From Micromonospora endolithica (lineage in GTDB: Bacteria; Actinomycetota; Actinomycetes; Mycobacteriales; Micromonosporaceae), in the NCBI RefSeq assembly GCF_003626595.1, contig NZ_RBAK01000001.1, positions 124,001 to 188,000 on the forward strand: a stretch of DNA of 64,000 bases. The letters run 5' to 3'. The notes under the pieces are model-generated. The model had not been told where the DNA came from and did not search any database. It saw only the letters and a list, made by a program, of their open reading frames with translations. Position 1 is the stretch's first letter; every line of letters starts with the position of its first letter. Of this stretch, positions 32,758 to 39,865 are shown piece by piece. A program made the translations under genes and the position numbers.

Positions 32758-33708
32758 ATGCTTAACGCCGTCCGTTACAGTAGTTTCGTGCTGTTTGACC
32801 GATTCAAGTCCCGGTGGGCTCTCGGCTGGCTGGCCGCCGCCGTCTGCGTGTCTGTGCTGCTCGCAATCGTGCTGCTAGACAGGCTGCCGATGAAGCGCGA
32901 GCCGGCGGCGCCGGCGGTCCACCTCGCCCCGCCCGATTCAGCCTCGACCGAGCGAGCGCCGATCGACAGCACGCGGTCTCCGGAATCGGTGCCGAGTGCG
33001 GCCCCGGCACCTGACGGGCTCCCCGTCGTTGACTACGACCCGGCACCGGCTGGGTTTCCGCCCGACCGCGACACTCTCGACACCACTCCGCTGACCGAGG
33101 GGTTGTCGCCGACGCGGAACATCCCCGCGTACGACGCGCCAGGCGGGCGGCCACTGGCTTACCTCGCTCCCACCATCAACGGCGTGGAACTCATCACGCC
33201 GGTCGTCGAGCGACGTGTGGGCTGGGTGGCCGTGCTGCTGCCCTCGGCGAACCGCCGTCTCGCCTGGTTGCCACCCGGCGGCTGGACCACGATGCCTCTG
33301 CGCGACCAGCTGGTAGTAGAGCGCCGGCCGCACCGACTGACCTGGTTCCGCGACGGCCGCGCCATGCACTCCTGGGAGGTCAGCCTTGGAATGCCGGGGC
33401 AGGCCACCCCGCTCGGGAGGACCTTCATCCTCGGCCGCACCCCTCCCCCAGAGGCCGTCTATGGGGGTGTGGACATCTACGCCTTCGGCGCAGTGCCCGA
33501 TGACCCGAGCGCGGTGCCGGCCAGCTTGCGAGGCGCGCACATCGGCCTACACAGCTGGCACAACGACGACACCCTCGGAGAAGACGTCACCAACGGCTGC
33601 ATTCGCCTGACCCGCAGCGCACAGCAGCAGATCCTCGACGAGGTCCCCCCGGGAACCAGCGTGGTGGTCGTCGACGCGCTGCCGACGCCGCCCGCGACAT
33701 CCCGATGA
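32758..33708 (+). CDS. L,D-transpeptidase (YkuD) with membrane anchor
   Basis: 316 residues from ATG 32758 (GTG 32788 also possible). One membrane helix lies near residues 22-42, then a Pro-rich stretch and a YkuD domain at about 185-310. Catalytic block: HIGLHSWHN, then DVTNGCIRLT. The family motif is usually (S/T)HGC; here Asn replaces that His, while the nucleophile Cys is present. It should cross-link peptidoglycan stems outside the cell. A small hairpin spans the stop codon. Confidence 0.85.
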   Translation: MLNAVRYSSFVLFDRFKSRWALGWLAAAVCVSVLLAIVLLDRLPMKREPAAPAVHLAPPDSASTERAPIDSTRSPESVPSAAPAPDGLPVVDYDPAPAGFPPDRDTLDTTPLTEGLSPTRNIPAYDAPGGRPLAYLAPTINGVELITPVVERRVGWVAVLLPSANRRLAWLPPGGWTTMPLRDQLVVERRPHRLTWFRDGRAMHSWEVSLGMPGQATPLGRTFILGRTPPPEAVYGGVDIYAFGAVPDDPSAVPASLRGAHIGLHSWHNDDTLGEDVTNGCIRLTRSAQQQILDEVPPGTSVVVVDALPTPPATSR

Positions 33709-34120
33709 CTTCGTGGTCATCCAAGCCTCGCATCTCTTTGTTTGACGACGTCGGCCTTCCTGGGAAGCCGGCCGTCTGCAGGGAACCCGTCCTGTGGAGG
33801 GCCGTTCGCCGCCGCGGGCCGAAGCCCATGTGTCAGCCTTTCACGCGCATGCCGGACGCAGATAGCCGGCAAGCCCCTTCTCCCACAGGATTGGCGTTTA
33901 CTTCGGCAGCCCGCCACTCATGCTGCGCGTAGGTGGCGTGCTCGGCTTCGTCAGGACGCACTGGGCCGGAGAAGCCACGCGAAACCTGGGCCCGCAGGCG
34001 TGGGGCGGGCGGCAGCGCAGCCTCAAGGCGGGGCCACCGATGAAGGATCACGCTGGCCGCCGGGGGGCGCCTTCGCGATTGGTCCTGACCCGCCCCCACA
34101 CCGACGCGCGCGAAATCGGC
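33709..34120. other. Intergenic, nothing recognised
   Basis: About 410 nt between the convergent L,D-transpeptidase and C39 genes. Codon use in all frames is irregular and no repeat stands out before the terminator at 34121. Confidence 0.4.
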
Positions 34121-34157
34121 CGCTGGCCGGGCTCCGTTTCCGGGAGCCCGGCCAGCG
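34121..34157 (-). terminator. Terminator of the 34-kb C39 peptidase gene
   Basis: Perfect 15-bp stem (34121-34135 with 34143-34157) and a 7-nt loop, 20 nt downstream of the minus-strand gene end. Confidence 0.85.
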
Positions 34158-34176
34158 CTCGTGCCGACGATTCGGC

Positions 34177-34824
34177 TCAGCTGGAGTAGCCGCGCTCGGC
34201 GGTCCAGTCAGCGAGCTCTTCGTCGTCAATCCAGTAGTACTTCTTCGGGTCGTACGGGTCGGCGATCTTCATTTCCTCGCTGCCGTCGCGGTAGCCCACC
34301 ACGGTCACGTAGTGCCCGCCCGGGAACACATGTGCATCCCCATCGGTGTCGACCCCGGTGCCGATGGTGTTAACCACCACACCACGCTTGGCGTCGACCG
34401 CCTCCGTCACGTCGGTCCGGAGCTTCTCGACCTGCTCGGGCTTCGCGGTGGTGCCCTTGATCTCGGTTGTCTCGTAGCCGCCACCGGTCATCTCGTTGAG
34501 CACCCGGGTGGTGTCATTGACCGAGTTGGTGCCGGCTTCGGTCGTGCCCAGCTTCTTGGCGACCTCCTTCTGGCTCGGGTCCTTGCCCTGGGTGGAAAGG
34601 GCGATGCTGGTCGCGGCCGGGGCGCAGTAGTAGGCGTTCGGCTGCCTCTCGTAGTCGTGCTCGAGCAGGCGCTTGTCCTCGGCTGACTGCTCCGGCGGCA
34701 CCGCGACGGCCGGCCTGCTTTCCATGGGGCCGGCTTGGACGGCCATCGCGGGGCCGGCGACGCCGCCACCGGCGATCATGAGACCAGCAATGGACGCGAC
34801 ACTCGTGCGGACGATCGAGTTCAT
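34177..34824 (-). CDS. Secreted C39-like (papain-fold) peptidase, copy 1
   Basis: About 215 residues with a Sec signal peptide (SIVRTSVASIAGLMIAGGG, cleavage near PAMA). The catalytic cysteine is in QPNAYYCAPAAT, the histidine in PGGHYVTVVGYRDG, and an acidic residue in IADPYDP. LGTTEAGTNSVNDTTRVLNE is shared with two paralogues at 47.5 and 60.7 kb. The ATG at 34824 is preceded by GGGAGC. It has a conserved structured leader of about 200 nt. The substrate is unknown. The name follows the C39-like fold; no ABC transporter is fused. Confidence 0.82.
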   Translation of the reverse strand: MNSIVRTSVASIAGLMIAGGGVAGPAMAVQAGPMESRPAVAVPPEQSAEDKRLLEHDYERQPNAYYCAPAATSIALSTQGKDPSQKEVAKKLGTTEAGTNSVNDTTRVLNEMTGGGYETTEIKGTTAKPEQVEKLRTDVTEAVDAKRGVVVNTIGTGVDTDGDAHVFPGGHYVTVVGYRDGSEEMKIADPYDPKKYYWIDDEELADWTAERGYSS

Positions 34825-35031
34825 TGATGAAGCTCCCATCGGTTATGCCGCTTCCATGTGAAGTGGAAGCGCACGCACCACGGGGAGGAGTGGACGCCCG
34901 CGGTGCGCCGTTGGTGGGCCTCGGACACCCCCCGACACCGGAACATCGACCGGCTGTCGGGCTCTCGACCAACGGTTACCCCAGCCAGGTTCATGAAAAC
35001 GCTGTGACCTGCTAGAAGCAGTGGGAGAATG
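34825..35031 (-). ncRNA. Conserved structured 5' leader, copy 1
   Basis: This leader and the one at 61.4 kb share, in order and with matching spacing, CATTCTCC, GTTTTCAYGAA, CGAGAGCCCG, TCCGAGGC and GATGGGAGC. Three helices form here: 34931-34937 with 34955-34961, 34875-34884 with 34897-34906, and 34850-34856 with 34864-34870. Each has a counterpart of different sequence but equal position in the other leader, which is covariation. The last block includes the ribosome site. It is probably a cis-regulatory RNA. I could not assign it to a known riboswitch class; the c-di-AMP (ydaO) class was considered but its core motifs are missing. Confidence 0.55.
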
Positions 35032-35349
35032 ACGGACCTCTGAGCGTGGATCGGGCATCCCGGGGGCGTGAGGGCCACGTGCTGGGCATGTCGGCGTTGA
35101 CGGGGCGAGGGGTCAGCAATCTCAGCCCATGACCAGATCGGCTGACTCCCGCGATGGCAGCCGCTGAAATGTCCGCGCTCGCCGCTCGAAGGCAACCTTG
35201 CGCTCTATCAGCAACGTCTCGTCGAAGTCGCCGAGTGATCCGGGGAGGGCGCTGAAAGACGATTGGCGGGCACAGCAGCCGAGGGTCTCGATTACCGCAT
35301 GCCCCGCTTCTCCTTTCGGGTCCGTTTTCAGCGAACTCGCAGGAACCCG

Positions 35350-35367
35350 GTACAGCGTTCCCTGTAC
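35350..35367. promoter_or_regulatory. Palindrome upstream of dsbA
   Basis: GTACAG (35350-35355) and CTGTAC (35362-35367) form a perfect inverted repeat about 70 nt before the start of the DsbA-like gene. Possible operator. The GTAC arms recall the 53-kb CmtR-type site, but the match is partial. Confidence 0.45.
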
Positions 35368-35434
35368 CTTTGCCCGAGTGCCCGCCATGCCGGGTGCTTG
35401 AGGCCGTACTGACCGACCGACAGGGGACGGATAC

Positions 35435-36097
35435 ATGACGAGGAACACGCGGCTGACCCTGGCAGCGATCGTGGTGCTGATGCTGGTGGTGGCTGGCCTG
35501 CTGGCCGTCGACCGCCGCGACGAGGTTCCCGCTGCCAAGACGGCCGGCGGAACGGTCGACACGGCGATGCTGGTCCGCGACGACAGCCACCGGCTGACGA
35601 CTGCCGCCGACGGCAAGGTGACGCTGGTGGAGTTCCTCGATTTCGAATGCGAGGCGTGCGGCGCCGCGTACCCGGCGGTCAAGCAGGTCCTCGCCGCCTA
35701 CGAGGGGCGGATCACCTTCGTGGTGCGGTACTTCCCGATTGCCAGCCACCCCAACGCTGACCTTGCCGCGCGGACCGCGCAGGCCGCGGCAAACCAGGGT
35801 CGCTTCGCCGACATGTATCGGCTGCTGTTCGAGAACCAGACCGTGTGGGGCCACAAGGAGCAGCCGCAGACCGAGGTGTTCCTCGGCTATGCCCGGGATC
35901 TCGGTCTGGACGTTGACCAGTTCCAGCGCGACCTCGACGACCCCGCCACCGCGGCGCGGGTGGCCAGGGACCGGGCGGACGGCGAGGCCGCGGGTGTGCA
36001 GGGCACCCCGACGTTCTTCCTCAACGGGCGCCCCCTGTCCGACCTGCGCAGCAAGGACGACCTGACCGGCGCGATCGACGCCGCTCTCGCCGGATGA
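35435..36097 (+). CDS. DsbA-like thiol oxidoreductase, copy 1
   Basis: 220 residues. An N-terminal membrane anchor (LAAIVVLMLVVAGLLAV) is followed by a thioredoxin fold with active site FECEACGAAYP (CxxC) and the cis-proline motif GVQGTPTFFLNG. It should oxidise or isomerise exported proteins, recharged by the VKOR protein encoded next; the two genes overlap (ATGA). It is a close paralogue of the 53.4-kb gene but lacks that protein's basic N-terminal extension. Confidence 0.9.
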   Translation: MTRNTRLTLAAIVVLMLVVAGLLAVDRRDEVPAAKTAGGTVDTAMLVRDDSHRLTTAADGKVTLVEFLDFECEACGAAYPAVKQVLAAYEGRITFVVRYFPIASHPNADLAARTAQAAANQGRFADMYRLLFENQTVWGHKEQPQTEVFLGYARDLGLDVDQFQRDLDDPATAARVARDRADGEAAGVQGTPTFFLNGRPLSDLRSKDDLTGAIDAALAG

Positions 36098-36735
36098 GCG
36101 CCGCCACCACCACCAGCAAGCCTGCTGTCGCCGCTCCGGGAGCCGGCCAGTTCCTCAGCACCGTCGCCGCGTGGGTCCTCACCGTCGGCGGTGGCATCGG
36201 GCTGCTCGCCGCGGCCGTCCTGACCGTCGAGAAGATCAACCTGCTGACCCGTCCCGGCTATGTCCCGACCTGCAGTATCAATCCGATCCTGTCGTGCGGC
36301 TCGGTGATGACCACGCCGCAGGCCGAGGCATTCGGGTTCCCCAACCCGCTGATCGGCATCGCCGGGTTCGCCGCCGTCACCACGATCGGCGTCATCTTGC
36401 TGGCCCGTGTGCGGCTTCCGCGCTGGTTCTGGCTCGGCCTGCAGGGCGGTGTCACCTTCGGCGTCGTCTTCGTGCACTGGCTGATCTACCAGAGCGTGTA
36501 CGTCATCGGCGCGCTGTGCCCGTACTGCATGGCGGTCTGGGCGGTCACTATCCCGATCTTCCTCTACACCACCCTGAGCACTCTGCGCGCCAACGCCCAC
36601 GCGCTGCCTGCGACCGTGCGTGCCGTCACCGACGGGGCCGCCCGCTACCACAGCGTCATCCTCGTCGCCTGGTACGCCGTCATCGTCGCCGCGATCCTGC
36701 ACCGCTTCTGGGACTACTGGAGCACTCTGGCCTGA
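36094..36735 (+). CDS. Vitamin K epoxide reductase family (VKOR) protein, copy 1
   Basis: 213 residues, five membrane helices. The loop cysteines CSINPILSCGSVM and the active-site CPYC in IGALCPYCMAVW are complete, so it can pass electrons from DsbA to quinone. It overlaps the dsbA stop. The same gene pair recurs at 53.4-54.9 kb. Confidence 0.92.
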   Translation: MSAATTTSKPAVAAPGAGQFLSTVAAWVLTVGGGIGLLAAAVLTVEKINLLTRPGYVPTCSINPILSCGSVMTTPQAEAFGFPNPLIGIAGFAAVTTIGVILLARVRLPRWFWLGLQGGVTFGVVFVHWLIYQSVYVIGALCPYCMAVWAVTIPIFLYTTLSTLRANAHALPATVRAVTDGAARYHSVILVAWYAVIVAAILHRFWDYWSTLA

Positions 36736-37171
36736 GATCCACCGTTACAACTCACTGTTCGCGGTCTGACAGCTCACCGTCCTGGCCGCTCTCCTCGCCG
36801 TCGCCGTCGAGGGATTGCCCGAGTGAGTGCTTAGCTGGTACCCGGTTGCCGACTCGCTCGGCCAGGTTCCGCACCGCCGCCGACCCTCACGGCCAGCGCC
36901 GCGACGGTGGTGCGAGTCGCGGTGGCCGCCGCTCGTCAGGCTGAGACTGCGATCCCGGTGACGGTGGGCACGGCACAGGCGGGGGCGTCGGCGCGATGTG
37001 CACGCCGCGTCCGGGTTGTGGCTCAGGTGCGGCCACAGAGCCACTCGCGGGCCGTCGCCGGTCGGCTGCCGCTCGACGACGGCCTCGACGGCGAGGTCGG
37101 CGGCGGCCACGGGGGCGGGGGTTCCCGCCGCGGCGGCCCGTCGTACGTACACCGGCCGCCGGCTCGGCGCC
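36736..37171. other. Intergenic with possible gene debris
   Basis: On the minus strand a frame starting at 37179, overlapping the CDF gene end, reads MTEAPSRRPVYVRRAAAAG and stays coding-like (GC-rich third positions) for about 60 codons, then loses this character near 36995. It may be a short or truncated gene coupled to the CDF gene. The remainder up to the VKOR stop shows no gene. Confidence 0.3.
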
Positions 37172-37825
37172 TCAGTCATCGTCGTCGTCTTCGACGAGTT
37201 CGCCTTCCCAGGCTTCGCGGCCCTCGTGGATGGCGAATGCGGCGATGACGAACCCGGCGACCGGGTCCAGCCACGCGGCGCCGGTGACGGCGTACAGCGC
37301 GAGGCCGACCAGGGTGGAGATGCTCAGCAGCACGCAGATCTTGGTCTCGGCGGCGTCGGCCAAGATGAGCCGGTCTCCCCCGAGCCGCATCGCCACCCGC
37401 TTCTTCGCCGCGGCCAGCACCGGCATGATCACCACGGAGGCGGCCAATAGCACCAGCCCTACGACCGAGGTGTCCGGCTCCTCCCCACCTATGAGGCTGC
37501 GCACGCCCTCGAACACGACGTACGCCGCGAGGACGAAGAAGGTGACGGCGACGGCCTTGAGGGTGCGGCGTTCCTTGGCCTCGTCGATGTCGCCGTGGCG
37601 CAGCCGGGCGGCCAACCGTAGCCCGACCAGCACCGACGCGGCGGACTCGATGCCGGAGTCCAGACCGAAGCCCACCAGCGACACCAGGCCGGCGAGCAGC
37701 CCAACGGTGATCGCGATGGCGCCCTCGGCGACGTTGTAGACCACGGTGAACTGCGCAAGGAGCAACCCCCGGCGGGTCAATCGCTCGGTCTCGGCCAGGC
37801 TCAGCGCCGCCGACTCGGCGCTCAC
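37172..37825 (-). CDS. CDF-type cation transporter, copy 1
   Basis: 217 residues, about five membrane helices. FGLDSGIESAASVLVG is the family's metal-binding helix (Asp and Glu instead of the HxxxD of zinc CDFs), and AWLDPVAGFVIAAFAIHEG the second. A short form without the cytoplasmic domain, ending in an Asp-rich tail. It probably exports a divalent cation. The GTG start overlaps the stop of the CmtR-like repressor upstream (GTGA), so both are one operon. Paralogue at 52.2 kb. Confidence 0.85.
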   Translation of the reverse strand: MSAESAALSLAETERLTRRGLLLAQFTVVYNVAEGAIAITVGLLAGLVSLVGFGLDSGIESAASVLVGLRLAARLRHGDIDEAKERRTLKAVAVTFFVLAAYVVFEGVRSLIGGEEPDTSVVGLVLLAASVVIMPVLAAAKKRVAMRLGGDRLILADAAETKICVLLSISTLVGLALYAVTGAAWLDPVAGFVIAAFAIHEGREAWEGELVEDDDDD

Positions 37826-38190
37826 CGCCGGTCCTCAGCGCAGCCGTAGGCCGGGCACAGCGCGACGGCCTCACCGGTCGCGGCGAGAAGACCCTCGGCG
37901 GCGCGCAGCAGGTCCATCAGCTCGGGCCGGGCCAGGGCGTAAAACATCTGCCGACCCTGCGGCCGGCCAGCGACCAGACCGCAGTCGCGCAGGCAGGCCA
38001 GATGCGCCGACACCGTCGACTGCGCCATCCCCAGCTCGCCGGTCAGGTCCACCACCCGCAGCTCCCCGTCGGCCAGCCGCCGAAGGATCGCCAACCGGGT
38101 CGGATCCCCCAACCCGTGGAACAACGCCGCCGCCGGCGCCAGGTCCTCCACTGGGCGAGTCGCCACCCGCCCACTTTTTCTAATCGCCAT
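37822..38190 (-). CDS. CmtR-like ArsR-family metal sensor, copy 1
   Basis: About 122 residues. VSAHLACLRDCGLVAGRPQGR carries the two cysteines of the CmtR (Cd/Pb) site on the recognition helix, and LCPAYGC supplies C-terminal cysteines. The ATG at 38190 is chosen because a perfect TATAAT ends 6 nt upstream on the minus strand, which gives a leaderless mRNA. It controls itself and the CDF gene, and perhaps the divergent methyltransferase, through the palindrome that covers its start. Confidence 0.88.
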   Translation of the reverse strand: MAIRKSGRVATRPVEDLAPAAALFHGLGDPTRLAILRRLADGELRVVDLTGELGMAQSTVSAHLACLRDCGLVAGRPQGRQMFYALARPELMDLLRAAEGLLAATGEAVALCPAYGCAEDRR

Positions 38191-38227
38191 GTAGCGATTA
38201 TATCGACCCTGTACGATCATCGCTACA
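38190..38227. promoter_or_regulatory. CmtR-type operator with consensus TATAAT
   Basis: TGTAGCGAT (38190-38198) and ATCGCTACA (38219-38227) form a perfect 9-bp inverted repeat. It includes the start of the minus-strand gene and its -10 TATAAT (38202-38197). The divergent plus-strand gene starts 40 nt away. Confidence 0.8.
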
Positions 38228-38266
38228 GTCCGGTGTCATCGGACGACAGCGATGAAGGAGCAGCAC

Positions 38267-38881
38267 GTGTTGATGAACAGGATGGAGACCGCACTGATCA
38301 ACTCGCCGCCGCGGCGGTGGCTGCAACGCTGGTACGAGGCGCCGTGGCTGCGCCGCCTCGGCGGGCCGCTCCCGCCCGGCGCCCGGGTGCTGGAGATCGG
38401 ATGCGGTCCCGGCTACGGCACCCGGCTGATCCTGGAGCGGTTCGGCGCCGCCCACGTCGACGCCCTGGACCTCGACCCGGCGATGATCGCCCGGGCGCGG
38501 CGGCGGCTGGCCGGCTACGGCGACCGGGTACGCCTCCAAACCGGCGACGCCGTCGACCTGCGCGCCAGCGTCGACGCTACCGACCCGAGCTACGACGCGG
38601 TGTTCGACTTCGCGATCGTGCACCACATCCCCGCCTGGCGCGCCGCCATCGCCGAGATCGCCCGCGTACTACGCCCCGGCGGGCGGTTCTACTTCGACGA
38701 GGTCACCGCCCGCGCCCTCTCCCGCCCGACCTACCGGGCGCTGTTCGACCACCCCCGCGACGACCGATTCACCGCCGAGGAGTTCCGCGCCGAGCTGCAC
38801 CGCCACAGCCTGCACGTCGGCGACCAGTGGCGCACCCTCGTCGGCGGGGACTACCTCATCGGCGTCGCGACCCGCCGCTGA
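38267..38881 (+). CDS. Class I SAM-dependent methyltransferase
   Basis: About 204 residues. RVLEIGCGPGYGTRLILERF is the SAM-binding motif I, DALDLDPAMI motif II, and FDFAIVHHIPAWR the motif near the acceptor site. The substrate is not evident; no arsenite-methyltransferase cysteine set is present. GTG 38267 with AAGGAG upstream is preferred over ATG 38252 and 38273. It is divergent from the CmtR-like gene and shares its operator region. Confidence 0.8.
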   Translation: MLMNRMETALINSPPRRWLQRWYEAPWLRRLGGPLPPGARVLEIGCGPGYGTRLILERFGAAHVDALDLDPAMIARARRRLAGYGDRVRLQTGDAVDLRASVDATDPSYDAVFDFAIVHHIPAWRAAIAEIARVLRPGGRFYFDEVTARALSRPTYRALFDHPRDDRFTAEEFRAELHRHSLHVGDQWRTLVGGDYLIGVATRR

Positions 38882-39069
38882 CCCACCAGCCAACCTCGAA
38901 CCGCAATCGTTGACTGCGCTGGAAGCGACGGCCAAGCCGACACCGTCGGGACGTACCGTTCCGACGGCACGCATCTGAGCTGACGGGGTCGGCCGGCGTA
39001 GTACCAGCAGCCCGGCGACGACGTACGCACCATCATCGCCCCACAGCGGAAGGGGCGGACGTCAGTCGG

Positions 39070-39762
39070 CTACGCCCGGTGGCGCCGCTGCCGCAGGTAG
39101 AGCGCCGCGCCTGCCGCGGCCAGGATGGCCAGCGCGGTGCCCAGGCCGATCCACAATCCGCCGTTGGTGCCGGCATCGCTGCCAGCGGCGGGGGACGGCA
39201 GTGCGGTTACGGGGGCGTCGGTGGCGGGGGCCGTGGTGGGCGTCGGCGAGGCTGGGGTGGTTGGTGCGGTGGAACCCGCGGGTGCGGCGGCGAGCTTCAC
39301 GGTGGGGGCGGAATTCGCCGGTTCAGGGTTGGCGGCGCTGGGTACCTCGATCCACCGGTCAACGCGGCCGTCGCTGTAAGTTTGCAGGATCTTGAAGGAG
39401 ATCTGCGGCGCGTCGGGCAGTTGCCGTACCCGAATCCGGTGCTCGGCGTCGTCGCCGACGGCCAAGGCGGGACCGGCGACGGTGTAGCTGTCGCCGGCTA
39501 CGCTGCCCAGCTTCCACCCCTTGGGTGCGGCGATCAGGGTGACGTCGCCGGGCGTGATGCCGTCGGGCAGGTACACCTGCACCGAGGCGACGCCGGCGCT
39601 GTCGGACTCGGCTTCGGCGTTGACGGTGACCAGGGCGTTGCTCGCGCCGGCCCGGGCGGGAGCGACGGTCACCTTGGTGTGCGCCCAGGCCGGCGCGCCG
39701 ACCGCCACGGCCGCCGTGGTCGCGGCAACCGCGGCCACCACCCCGGTGAGCAGACGCTTCAT
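39070..39762 (-). CDS. YcnI-family copper-binding exported protein
   Basis: 230 residues. The signal peptide ends in GAPAWAHTKVTV; the mature N-terminal His is the copper ligand of YcnI (DUF1775) proteins. A beta domain extends to about residue 150, followed by a Thr/Pro/Ala-rich spacer and a C-terminal membrane helix with a basic end (RQRRHRA). It binds copper at the outer face and is thought to hand it over with CopC/CopD or CtaG-type partners, which are encoded next. Confidence 0.88.
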   Translation of the reverse strand: MKRLLTGVVAAVAATTAAVAVGAPAWAHTKVTVAPARAGASNALVTVNAEAESDSAGVASVQVYLPDGITPGDVTLIAAPKGWKLGSVAGDSYTVAGPALAVGDDAEHRIRVRQLPDAPQISFKILQTYSDGRVDRWIEVPSAANPEPANSAPTVKLAAAPAGSTAPTTPASPTPTTAPATDAPVTALPSPAAGSDAGTNGGLWIGLGTALAILAAAGAALYLRQRRHRA

Positions 39763-39865
39763 GATGTGCCCCTTTCGCGGCGCTGTTCGCGTGGTCTCTG
39801 GTCGTCGCGCCTGGCGCGGGCGGTCCCGCAGCGCTGCGTCGCGGTGGCGGCCTCGCCGAACCTGG

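Noticed and set aside
34825..35031. Assignment of the C39 leader as a c-di-AMP (ydaO) riboswitch
   Set aside because: Some resemblance in the position of GC-rich arms, but the conserved GGGGUGAAUCC and CCGAAYCCG-type segments were not found, so no class is claimed.
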